From NCBI GenBank assembly GCA_003455715.1, contig DMQJ01000273.1:1-8741 (forward strand): a DNA stretch of 8,741 nt, read 5' to 3'. The translations under genes were made by a program, and so were the position numbers. Under the pieces are notes generated by a model. That model worked only from the letters and a program-made list of their open reading frames with translations. It made no database searches and had not been told where the DNA came from. Numbering within the stretch: the first letter of the stretch is position 1; each line of letters starts with the position of its first letter. Below are positions 1 through 6,350 of the stretch, one piece after another. The stretch is from Acidimicrobiaceae bacterium. Lineage in GTDB: Bacteria; Actinomycetota; Acidimicrobiia; Acidimicrobiales; Ilumatobacteraceae.

Positions 1-544
1 AGTTCTCGAGTGCGGCCCGCACGAGAGGAACGAGCAGCCGGCGGTCGGCTCCCGCGGTGCGCAGCACGGCTTCCGCAGCGTCCTCCAAGGTGACGAGGAA
101 GTTGGAAGCGATCGAAGCAGCGGCGTGGTAGGCGGCTCGATCTGCGTCGGCGATGGTGAACGCTTCCATCCCCAGCCGCTCGGCCAACCCACGGGCGAAG
201 GCCTCCGCTCGCGGCGTCGACCCGGCCACCGCGGCCCCCGCACCGGCGAACTCCGCTCCGGCCGACGTGACGGTCATCAGCGGATGCACGGCGAACGCTT
301 CGTGCGGGTCAAGCAGATCGAGACCCCACGCACCCGCGCAGTGACCCACCAGTCGACCCGGGCGAATGAGCGATGCCGCCGCGACGATCTCGCGGTCGGG
401 TACCGCAAGCAGCACCGCATCGAAGCCGTCGCCGTCGAAGCCTCTGCCGAATGGACCGGCCGCATCCGCGAGTGCGGCCGTGAGCGCGCGGCCCATCCGC
501 CCGTTGCCGACGATGGCCAGCGAACCTGCTCGAAGTGACGCCAT
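1..544 (-). CDS. Rossmann-like / DUF2520 domain protein (partial, C-terminus beyond base 1)
   Basis: The 181 visible residues carry a nucleotide-binding glycine motif GNGRMG at 13-18 after a short beta strand. They also show GHCAGAWG at 67-74, HPLMT at 87-91, and the helical signature YHAAASIASNFLV at 139-151 that opens the dimerisation domain of the DUF2520 family. These proteins resemble ketopantoate or pyrroline-5-carboxylate reductases (NAD(P) Rossmann domain plus helical domain) and often lie just upstream of panC; their reaction is not established. The family is usually about 260-300 residues, so roughly 100 are missing past the window edge. I chose ATG at 544 because it puts the glycine loop 12 residues from the N-terminus. 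A GTG at 574 in the same frame, preceded by a stop at about 598, is the only upstream alternative and would add 10 residues. It is divergent from the operon starting at 611. The family call is firm; the function is open. Confidence 0.88.
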   Translation of the reverse strand, partial: MASLRAGSLAIVGNGRMGRALTAALADAAGPFGRGFDGDGFDAVLLAVPDREIVAAASLIRPGRLVGHCAGAWGLDLLDPHEAFAVHPLMTVTSAGAEFAGAGAAVAGSTPRAEAFARGLAERLGMEAFTIADADRAAYHAAASIASNFLVTLEDAAEAVLRTAGADRRLLVPLVRAALEN

Positions 545-550
545 CGCCTC

Positions 551-556
551 ACCGTA
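551..556 (-). promoter_or_regulatory. Possible -10 box for the DUF2520 gene
   Basis: On the minus strand the hexamer TACGGT (TANNNT pattern) ends 6 bases before the ATG at 544. That spacing would start transcription at or within a base or two of the start codon, as in actinobacterial leaderless genes. The overlapping GTGAGG could instead act as a ribosome site, so the reading is ambiguous. No convincing -35 element is visible. Confidence 0.25.
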
Positions 557-596
557 GATGTCGAACTCCGACACGACCGGATGCAGCCCCTCGGCC

Positions 597-602
597 TACG
601 CT
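597..602 (+). promoter_or_regulatory. Possible -10 box for the five-gene operon (leaderless start)
   Basis: TACGCT fits the actinobacterial TANNNT -10 pattern and ends 8 bases before the ATG at 611. There is no purine-rich ribosome site upstream of that ATG. Together these suggest a leaderless transcript. No good -35 hexamer is seen 16-18 bases upstream, and short TANNNT matches occur by chance, so this is tentative. Confidence 0.25.
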
Positions 603-610
603 CGACCTTC

Positions 611-799
611 ATGACGGAGCGGCAGTACGTGTTTCCTCAGGGCGACGACGACCTTGCCTCCATCGCCGCGCGTGAACTCCCCGACGTCGTCGACGCGCAC
701 CAGCAGTTGAGGTCGTGGAACTTGCACCTCGCGGCGCGGCGCACGGTGGGGCTGCTGCCGAGCGACATCGTGTTCATCGAGCCACCGCCGGCCCGATGA
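611..799 (+). CDS. Small unrecognised protein, possibly LysM-like (62 aa)
   Basis: A 62-residue protein without signal peptide, membrane segment or cysteine. The pattern is YVFPQGDDDLASIA at about 6-19, a helix with LRSWNLHL at 33-40, then LLPSDIVFIEPP at 48-59. A strand with Gly-Asp, then a helix, then Leu-Pro-x-Asp-Ile-Val-Phe is the layout of LysM and phage-tail-X-like folds, so a remote LysM-like fold is a reasonable guess, not a demonstrated one. The reading frame runs back to an ATG at 581 (72 aa), but that start has no ribosome site. ATG 611 begins where the sequence becomes protein-like and sits 8 bases after a TANNNT box. It opens the operon, and its stop overlaps the next start as ATGA. 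Function unknown; being first in a catabolic operon, it may be an accessory protein of the enzymes downstream. Confidence 0.7.
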   Translation: MTERQYVFPQGDDDLASIAARELPDVVDAHQQLRSWNLHLAARRTVGLLPSDIVFIEPPPAR

Positions 800-1050
800 C
801 CGCTGTCATCACCCGCGCCACCGTGGTGGGTGGCCACGACGGGCGGGCCGAGATCGAAGTGGAACTCACCTACGACAACGGCGGCACGGCCACCATCTCG
901 CTCGACGAGGAAGCCTGCCTGGCCTCGCTCGACGGCGCAGGCGTGACCTCCATCGACGAACTGGTCGGCAGGCCGTGGAGCGACGTCCTGCCCGGCTTGG
1001 AACAGCAGCAACGACAGGGAGACACACATGCTCGATCTCGTCATCCGTAA
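796..1050 (+). CDS. Small unrecognised protein, second gene of the operon (84 aa)
   Basis: An 84-residue acidic protein. Residues 1-36 look like a beta hairpin or small sheet (VITRATVV, AEIEVELTYDNGG, TATISLD). Residues 37-68 look helical with the conserved-looking core GVTSIDELVGRPWSDVL. The tail after residue 69 is Gln-rich and probably disordered, and its last codons overlap the next gene. I do not recognise the family. The start is the ATG overlapping the previous stop (ATGA); an in-frame ATG at 715 would lie inside the preceding gene and add an Ala/Arg-rich stretch typical of a wrong frame. The stop lies 23 bases inside the amidohydrolase gene, so the two are translationally coupled, which suggests a product that works with or binds that enzyme. 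That role is inference from position. Confidence 0.72.
   Translation: MTAVITRATVVGGHDGRAEIEVELTYDNGGTATISLDEEACLASLDGAGVTSIDELVGRPWSDVLPGLEQQQRQGDTHARSRHP
1016..1022 (+). promoter_or_regulatory. Ribosome binding site of the amidohydrolase gene
   Basis: AGGGAGA lies 5 bases before the ATG at 1028 and inside the 3' end of the preceding small gene. It is the clearest ribosome site in the operon and fixes the amidohydrolase start. Confidence 0.7.
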
Positions 1051-2713
1051 CGGACTCATCGTCGACGGCTCGGGCCTACCCGGCCGCCACGGCGACGTGG
1101 CCATCAAGGCCGGCAAGGTGGTGGCCGTCGGTGGCCGCGCTGGCGATGCGAGCCGGGTGATCGACGCCACCGGCAAGGTGGTGGCACCCGGGTTCATCGA
1201 CCCGCACACCCACTACGACGCGCAACTGTGCTTCGACCCGTACGCCTTCCCGGCCATCGAGCACGGGGTCACCACCGTGGTACCAGGCAACTGCTCACTG
1301 TCGCTCGCGCCGCTGCGCATCGACCAGCGCGACTCGTTCAGCCGCATGTTCCGGCTCATCGAGGAGATGCCCGAGGCAGCGTTCGACGCTGGTGTCGACT
1401 GGCGTTGGGGTGAAGGGTTCGGCAACTGGCTCGACGCTCTGGCCGAGAACATCGCGCTCAACGTTGCACCGCTCGTGGGCCACTCGGTGCTGCGTATGTA
1501 CGTGATGGGCCCGGAGGCGCAGGCACGTGCGGCCACCGCCGATGAGATTCGGGCGATGGCCGACGTGTTGCGCACGTGCCTCGATGCAGGCGCTGTCGGT
1601 TTGAGCACCAGCTTCGTCGACATCGACGAGACGTACCGCCCGGTGCCCAGCCGGTGGGCGGCGCCAGCGGAACTCGACGCGCTGTCGGCCGTGTTGGGCG
1701 AGCGCGACGCCATCTTGCAGATCGTGCACGAGTTCTACGACACCGAACTCACCATCGCCCGCATCGAACAGTTGGCCGACCTGTCGCTGCGCCACGGCAT
1801 CACCACCACCCTGTCGCCGCTGTTCCACTCCGACGCCAACCACAAGGGCGTGTCGCGGGTGATGGGTGCGGTGGAAGCTGCCCGGGCGCGCGGCGCCGCT
1901 GTGTGGCCGCAGGTGCAGACTCGCCCCATCGACATCAGCTTCACGCTCGACCAGCGCAGCCTGATGTTGCTCACCATGCCGTCGTGGTGGAAGGTGGCAT
2001 CGATCCGCGACCACGCCGACAAGGTGGCGGCGGTCGCCGACGCCCGCGACGCGCTGGTGGCCGAGATGAACTCGTTGGCACAACGCCCCAACGGCGGCCT
2101 CGGCGCAGGCGGGTTCGTGGTGCGCGACGTGGTGCATCAACGCAACAACGACCTCATCGGCCGCAACATCGACGACATCGCTCGCGAGCGCGGCACCAGC
2201 CACGGCGACACGCTGGTGGATCTGGCGCTCGACGAAGACCTCGGCACCTGGTTCATCCGCGCCAACATCGGCCACAACAACTCGCCGGTGGTGGGCGACC
2301 TGCTCGCCCACCCGTACGTGCATGTGGGCGCCTCCGACGGTGGCGCCCACGTTGGCTCGTTTTCCACATTCGGCGACACCGGCTACCTGTTCAGCGAGTT
2401 CGTGCGTGGCACCAAGTCGCTCAGCCTGGAAGCCGCCGTGAAGAAGATCACCCTCGACCCCGCCACCATCTGGGGGCTCAAGGGCCGAGGCCTGCTCGCC
2501 GTCGGCAATGCTGCCGACGTCGTTGTGTTCGATGCCGAGCACATCGGCCGTGGGCCGGAGATCGCCTCCGACGACTTCCCCGGCGACGGCGTGCGCTGGA
2601 TTCGCCGCCAGGAGGGCGTCGACACCGTGGTGGTGAACGGCGAGGTCACCTGGAGCGCCGAGGGCGGCTACGCCCCTGCCGCCCGCGCCGGCGAGATCGC
2701 GACCCGGTCATGA
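1028..2713 (+). CDS. N-acyl-D-amino-acid deacylase-type amidohydrolase (amidohydrolase family 3)
   Basis: A 561-residue cytoplasmic metal-dependent amidohydrolase of the D-aminoacylase type. The N-terminal beta-sandwich strand (LVIRNGLIVDGSG, 4-16) leads into GFIDPHTHYD (55-64) with metal ligands His60 and His62. Cys89 in the GNCS motif corresponds to the metal-bridging Cys of D-aminoacylases. Likely further ligands are His152 (VGHSVLR), His234 (QIVHEF) and His267. Asp437 and His441 in SDGGAHVG are the expected catalytic acid/base region. The C-terminus returns to the sandwich (NAADVVVFD, VVVNGEVTW). Characterised D-aminoacylases are about 480-500 residues; this one is longer, with extra sequence around 300-400, and belongs to the larger subgroup usually annotated only as amidohydrolase. 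The reaction is probably hydrolysis of an N-acyl amino acid or another amide or cyclic amide; the substrate is unknown. The stop overlaps the next start by 4 bases (ATGA). Confidence 0.9.
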   Translation: MLDLVIRNGLIVDGSGLPGRHGDVAIKAGKVVAVGGRAGDASRVIDATGKVVAPGFIDPHTHYDAQLCFDPYAFPAIEHGVTTVVPGNCSLSLAPLRIDQRDSFSRMFRLIEEMPEAAFDAGVDWRWGEGFGNWLDALAENIALNVAPLVGHSVLRMYVMGPEAQARAATADEIRAMADVLRTCLDAGAVGLSTSFVDIDETYRPVPSRWAAPAELDALSAVLGERDAILQIVHEFYDTELTIARIEQLADLSLRHGITTTLSPLFHSDANHKGVSRVMGAVEAARARGAAVWPQVQTRPIDISFTLDQRSLMLLTMPSWWKVASIRDHADKVAAVADARDALVAEMNSLAQRPNGGLGAGGFVVRDVVHQRNNDLIGRNIDDIARERGTSHGDTLVDLALDEDLGTWFIRANIGHNNSPVVGDLLAHPYVHVGASDGGAHVGSFSTFGDTGYLFSEFVRGTKSLSLEAAVKKITLDPATIWGLKGRGLLAVGNAADVVVFDAEHIGRGPEIASDDFPGDGVRWIRRQEGVDTVVVNGEVTWSAEGGYAPAARAGEIATRS

Positions 2714-3699
2714 GTACGGCCCCCGTCTTGCCCGCTGGCGCCCGCTCGCACGTCGTCGATGTCGGCGGCCATCGCGTGCACTGTGTCGAAGTCGGCCGCG
2801 GCCCGCTCGTGCTGATGGTGCACGGCTTCCCCGAGTCGTGGTACTCCTGGCGCCACCAGATTCCGGCCATCGCCGCAGCGGGCTTTCGGGCCGTCGCCAT
2901 CGATGTGCGCGGCTACGGCCGGTCGTCGAAGCCGCTCGCGGTGGAGGACTACCGCATGGTGCGCCTCGTGGCCGACAACGTGGCCTTGGTGAAAGCGCTC
3001 GGGCACGACACCGCCACCGTCATCGGCCACGACTGGGGTGCACCCATCGCCTGGACCTCGGCCATGCTGCGACCCGACGTGTTCACCGCCGTGGCCGGGC
3101 TGTCGGTGCCCTTCGCGCCTCCCGGCGACGTGCGGCCCACCACCGCGATGCGAGCGATGGCGGGCGACGAGGAGTTCTACGTCGAGTACTTCCAAGAGCC
3201 GGGTCGCGCCGAAGCCGAGATCGAGGCCGACGTGCGCGACTGGCTGCTGGGCTTCTATTTCACGGCCTCCGGCGACGCTCCTCCGCCCGACCTCACCCAG
3301 GGCACCGTGGCCACCGTGCGCCGGGGCGGCCTGATGAAGGACCGCTTCCATCGCCCCGACCCGCTGCCCGCCTGGCTCACCGAAGCCGACCTCGACGCGT
3401 ACACGAGCGAGTTCGAGCACAGTGGTTTCCGCGGCCCCCTGAACCGCTACCGCAACGTCGACCGCGACTGGGAAGACCTGGCCGCGTTCCGAGGTGCCCG
3501 CATCGACGTGCCCGCCCTGTTCATCGGCGGCGACCGCGACGGGCCCACCATGTGGGGCATGCCCGCCATCGCCAACTTCCCCACCACCCTCCCCAAGCTG
3601 CACCGCTCGATCATCCTCGAAGGGTGTGGCCACTGGACCCAGCAAGAACGCGCCGACGACGTCAACGCGGCGCTCGTCGATTTCCTCCGGAGCCTCTGA
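2710..3699 (+). CDS. Epoxide hydrolase-type alpha/beta hydrolase
   Basis: A 329-residue alpha/beta-hydrolase with the full epoxide hydrolase set. The oxyanion motif is HGFPESWYSW at 38-47. GYGRSSKP (68-75) is the family's arginine-serine turn. The nucleophile elbow GHDWGA (106-111) carries Asp108, and aspartate in place of serine separates epoxide hydrolases and dehalogenases from esterases. The lid contains EEFYVEYFQEPG (154-165) and PLNRYRN (243-249). The lid tyrosines (probably Tyr157 or Tyr160, and Tyr247) would protonate the epoxide oxygen. The charge-relay acid is likely Asp275 in GGDRDG, and the general base is His308 in GCGHWTQQE. Length is typical, with no signal peptide. The start overlaps the deacylase stop (ATGA). 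Expected reaction: an epoxide plus water gives a vicinal diol. A haloalkane dehalogenase is less likely because of the HGFP motif and the tyrosine-rich lid. Substrate unknown; the adjacent flavin enzyme is a plausible source of the epoxide. Confidence 0.92.
   Translation: MSTAPVLPAGARSHVVDVGGHRVHCVEVGRGPLVLMVHGFPESWYSWRHQIPAIAAAGFRAVAIDVRGYGRSSKPLAVEDYRMVRLVADNVALVKALGHDTATVIGHDWGAPIAWTSAMLRPDVFTAVAGLSVPFAPPGDVRPTTAMRAMAGDEEFYVEYFQEPGRAEAEIEADVRDWLLGFYFTASGDAPPPDLTQGTVATVRRGGLMKDRFHRPDPLPAWLTEADLDAYTSEFEHSGFRGPLNRYRNVDRDWEDLAAFRGARIDVPALFIGGDRDGPTMWGMPAIANFPTTLPKLHRSIILEGCGHWTQQERADDVNAALVDFLRSL
3689..3692 (+). promoter_or_regulatory. Ribosome binding site of the FAD oxidoreductase gene
   Basis: GGAG lies 6 bases before the ATG at 3699, inside the last codons of the epoxide hydrolase gene. 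It supports that start and re-initiation at the TGATG junction. Confidence 0.5.
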
Positions 3700-5207
3700 T
3701 GACCACCACCCCCCAATCGTCCACCGTCGCCTCCGCGTCTCCCGCCAACTCACCTGTTGCCGATCCGCAGAACATCGCCGTCGTCGGTGGCGGCATGGCC
3801 GGTCTGCTCGCCGCGCTGGTGTTGGCCCGCGACGGCCACCACATCACCGTGTACGAGCGCGACGACACCGACGTACCCGCCACGGCCGACGAAGCATTCG
3901 ACAAGTGGGACCGGCGCGGCGCCGCGCACGCTCGCCAATCGCACGCCATCCTCGCCCGCCTGCGCCGCATCCTGCGCGACCGTGCACCCGACGTGCTGGA
4001 GGAATTGATGGCCCAGGGCGCCACCGAGCTGTCGGTCGAGCGCATCCTGCCCCCCGACATCGACGACCGCGAACCACGCCCCGGCGACGAAGACCTGGCG
4101 CTGCTGTGCGTTCGCCGTCTCACCATCGAGTGGGTGCTGCGCAAGGCAGTCACCGCCGAACCGAACGTGGTGTGGCGTGGTGGCGTGGGCGTGGCCGGCC
4201 TGTTGGCCGACGGCACCGACGTGCGCGGCCTGCGCCTCGACGACGGCACCACCGTGGAGGCCGACCTCGTGGTGGTGGGCGGTGGTCGCAACTCGCCGAT
4301 TCTCGACTGGATCGCCGAACTCGGCGGCGCCGTGCAGCCAGTGGAGGAACAGAGCGAAGCGGGCATCGTCTACCTCTCGCGCTTCTACCGGTTGCGCGAC
4401 GGCCAGGAGTTACCGCTGCTCACCAAGGACGGCGCGGGCGGCGACATTGGTTACATCGCGTTCGCTGGCTTCTACGGCGACAACAACACGTTCTCCATCA
4501 CGTTCGGTGTCCCCACCAACGACCGCGAGCTGCTGGCCGCGTTGCGCGAACCGTCGGCGTGGGAGGCCGCGATTCGCACGCTGAAGCCGCTCGACCCGTG
4601 GACCGCCGACGGCCTCGCCGAGCCCATCACCGACGTCGAGTCGATGGCCCGGTTGAAGAACCGCGTGCGTCGCTTCGTGGTCGACGGCACGCCGGTGGCC
4701 ACCGGGGTCGTGGTCATCGGAGACGCTGCCCTGGCTACCAACCCGTGGTATGGCAAGGGATGCTCGCTGGCCGGCATCGCTGCCGAGGAGCTGTCTCGTG
4801 CGCTGAAGCAGCACGGGCGCGATCGGGTCGGCCTTGCGCACGCGATGGACACTGCGGTGCGCGAGGAACTGGAACCGCACTACGCAATGGCCGTTCGCCA
4901 AGACGCCGACCGCATCAAGCTGCACACGTCGATGCACGACGGCAGCGAGCCCGACGCGATGGCTGCCGCGACTCGCGACTTCGTGCTCAACGGCCTGCTG
5001 CCCGCCACCCGGGTGGATGCCGACGTGTTCCGAGCCTTCTTCCGGTCGTTCAACATGCTCGACAAGCCCGAGGTGTTGATGACCGACCAGAAGGTGATGG
5101 CCGCCGCCTTTGCCGCGCATGCGAAGAAGGACGAGCGACCGCCCGCCCCGAAGCTAGGCCCCGAACGCGATGAGTTCCTTGCGGTGATGGCGGCAGCAAC
5201 CGCCTGA
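3699..5207 (+). CDS. FAD-dependent monooxygenase-like oxidoreductase
   Basis: A 502-residue flavoprotein of the group A monooxygenase/halogenase-like fold. A disordered Ser/Ala/Pro N-terminus of about 24 residues precedes the dinucleotide-binding strand IAVVGGGMAG (26-35), with the ribose-binding Glu53 in VYERD. HARQSHAI at 77-84 is a flavin-contacting segment of this subfamily. DLVVVGGGRNSP (189-200) is the position of the DG-type motif. VVVIGDAALATNP (337-349) is the GD motif that binds the FAD ribityl/phosphate, followed by WYGKGCSLA at 350-358. The C-terminal 110 residues are helical and unassigned. These enzymes usually hydroxylate or epoxidise with O2 and NAD(P)H or a separate flavin reductase; no reductase gene is visible here. 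The start ATG shares one base with the epoxide hydrolase stop (TGATG). The first 24 residues are poor in structure, but no later start keeps the glycine loop. Family is clear; the exact reaction is not. Confidence 0.88.
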   Translation: MTTTPQSSTVASASPANSPVADPQNIAVVGGGMAGLLAALVLARDGHHITVYERDDTDVPATADEAFDKWDRRGAAHARQSHAILARLRRILRDRAPDVLEELMAQGATELSVERILPPDIDDREPRPGDEDLALLCVRRLTIEWVLRKAVTAEPNVVWRGGVGVAGLLADGTDVRGLRLDDGTTVEADLVVVGGGRNSPILDWIAELGGAVQPVEEQSEAGIVYLSRFYRLRDGQELPLLTKDGAGGDIGYIAFAGFYGDNNTFSITFGVPTNDRELLAALREPSAWEAAIRTLKPLDPWTADGLAEPITDVESMARLKNRVRRFVVDGTPVATGVVVIGDAALATNPWYGKGCSLAGIAAEELSRALKQHGRDRVGLAHAMDTAVREELEPHYAMAVRQDADRIKLHTSMHDGSEPDAMAAATRDFVLNGLLPATRVDADVFRAFFRSFNMLDKPEVLMTDQKVMAAAFAAHAKKDERPPAPKLGPERDEFLAVMAAATA

Positions 5208-5214
5208 GCAGTGG

Positions 5215-6234
5215 TCAGCGTGGAACGGCGTGCCAGTGCTCGGCGATGCCGTAACCCACTCGGCCGTCGGTCTCGAAACGGGCCAAGCCTTCGTTGACGA
5301 ACGTGACGCCGTCGCGCCGCGGGATCTTCGTTGGGCAAATGGTGAGCACGGTGCCGTCGACGATGATCGACTCGCCACGGCTGTCGACCCCACGAAGCTG
5401 CACGCTGTGGTGCAGTAGCGGATTGGTCGAGTCGAACACCGTCGTCATCACGACATCGTCGAGGTCGAGGGTGTCGGTGCCCCGCTGTATCCAGCCCTTG
5501 CCACGGAACGAACCGTCGGCGGTGCGCCCGCATGCGCCGCCGAGGGCGAGGTCGGTGCCGAAGTTCATCGAGAACCAGTTGAGGAAGCACCCTTCCTCCA
5601 CGGCCGCAGGCCCCGACGACTTGGCGGCCGACCCGCTCGGGGCCTGCCAGGTGCGCGGGCCCCACGACTTGTCGCGTACACCGAACCCGTTCACCTCCCA
5701 TTGCTCGTCGCCCACACGCACGCTGCCATGCACGCGACCGGTCTGCTCGAAGTGGCCCTGTGCGCCACCCACGGCGTAGTGCGGGTCGGTGATGGCGTCG
5801 AACGCGACCTCCATCTCGAGGTGGGCGTCGGTGCACCACCCCTCGGGTCGGTCCTTGGTGGCGGCGAGCATCACGGTGGGGTCGGTCATCAGCTGCGACG
5901 GGCCGGAGTACACGATGTCCCACCTGCGGAAGGCCTCACCGCGGCGAAGGGTGAGGTTGCCCACGGCGGGGTCGACCGGGCCGAGCGTCTCCACCACCGC
6001 GGGCGTGAGGTCGGTGCGCCGTCCGTAGGTGAAGGCCACACGTCCATCCGGCAGGTACACGGCATGCAATGCGTCGGCCCAGCCGTCGTTGGGGCGAAAG
6101 CCCATGCGGGTGAAGGCCCCGAGGCCGGTGGCCGGGTCGACGAAGTTGAAGTAGTAGCTCTCGCTCCACGCGGCGTGCTCGCCGACCGGATGGAAGAGTT
6201 CGTCGGCGGGGTCGGCTCGATGCGTGGATGACAT
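5215..6234 (-). CDS. DUF7064/DUF7065-type beta-barrel protein (AttH/CrtC-like)
   Basis: A 339-residue soluble protein rich in Trp, Tyr, Gly and Asp. Landmarks are ESYYFNFVDPATGLGAFTR at 25-43, RPNDGWADALHAVYLPDGR at 47-65, HFEQTGRVHGSV at 161-172, and VRDKSWGPRTW at 186-196. The last resembles the Asp-x-Ser-Trp-Gly-Pro-Arg-x-Trp signature of the DUF7064/7065 and AttH/CrtC-like double lipocalin barrels. Family members occur in terpenoid, steroid and other lipophilic-compound gene clusters; their activity is generally uncharacterised, with hydratase or lyase roles known only for relatives such as CrtC. I chose ATG 6234. The frame runs open to 6396, but that extra 54-residue stretch is an Arg-rich run typical of non-coding readthrough. 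There is no clear ribosome site. The stop is 7 bases from the stop of the flavoprotein gene (convergent). No signal peptide or membrane segment. Confidence 0.8.
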   Translation of the reverse strand: MSSTHRADPADELFHPVGEHAAWSESYYFNFVDPATGLGAFTRMGFRPNDGWADALHAVYLPDGRVAFTYGRRTDLTPAVVETLGPVDPAVGNLTLRRGEAFRRWDIVYSGPSQLMTDPTVMLAATKDRPEGWCTDAHLEMEVAFDAITDPHYAVGGAQGHFEQTGRVHGSVRVGDEQWEVNGFGVRDKSWGPRTWQAPSGSAAKSSGPAAVEEGCFLNWFSMNFGTDLALGGACGRTADGSFRGKGWIQRGTDTLDLDDVVMTTVFDSTNPLLHHSVQLRGVDSRGESIIVDGTVLTICPTKIPRRDGVTFVNEGLARFETDGRVGYGIAEHWHAVPR

Positions 6235-6308
6235 GCCGACAGGTGTACTCGCTGCACGGCTGCGGCGACGAAGGGTGCGGCGGCTCCTCCTGGCGATCGG
6301 CCGGCGGC

Positions 6309-6314
6309 TACCGT
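6309..6314 (+). promoter_or_regulatory. Possible -10 box for the AA_synth-EthD operon
   Basis: TACCGT fits the TANNNT pattern within the 116-base divergent gap and would give a leader of about 30 bases containing the AAGGA ribosome site. No matching -35 element is evident at the usual spacing. The rest of 6235-6350 shows no other element I can support. Confidence 0.25.
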
Positions 6315-6340
6315 GCCTCGCCATCGGCCTGAACTTCGGG

Positions 6341-6345
6341 AAGGA
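6341..6345 (+). promoter_or_regulatory. Ribosome binding site selecting the GTG start at 6351
   Basis: AAGGA with a 5-base spacer precedes GTG 6351. This is the strongest start signal in the region and is the reason for choosing a GTG start for the downstream gene. Confidence 0.7.
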
Positions 6346-6350
6346 CTGTC

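Noticed and set aside
1110..1185. 16-base direct repeat CCGGCAAGGTGGTGGC at 1110-1125 and 1170-1185
   Set aside because: The repeat is in frame (60 bases apart) and encodes the GKVVA strands of the amidohydrolase beta-sandwich. It is explained by protein sequence and codon bias.
1295..2542. Long minus-strand reading frame (415 codons) antisense to the amidohydrolase gene
   Set aside because: Its product is a low-complexity His/Val/Gly/Ala/Arg mix without motifs, while the opposite strand encodes a complete amidohydrolase. Long antisense frames are expected in GC-rich genes.
1576..2709. Open frame upstream of and continuous with the epoxide hydrolase frame, suggesting a 707-residue fusion
   Set aside because: This part is an Arg/Pro-rich out-of-frame reading of the amidohydrolase gene. 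The hydrolase begins naturally at ATG 2710 with an ATGA overlap.
2838..3698. Possible long N-terminal extension of the FAD protein (789 residues)
   Set aside because: The extension is an Arg/His-rich shadow of the epoxide hydrolase gene. The ATG at 3699 has a GGAG site and precedes the FAD-binding motif.
2668..3753. Long minus-strand reading frame (361 codons) antisense to the epoxide hydrolase gene
   Set aside because: Same shadow effect: no recognisable motif, and the plus strand has a full catalytic set.
6291..6323. TGGCGA/TCGCCA inverted repeat upstream of the AA_synth gene as an operator
   Set aside because: A 6-base match 21 bases apart is expected by chance in GC-rich sequence.
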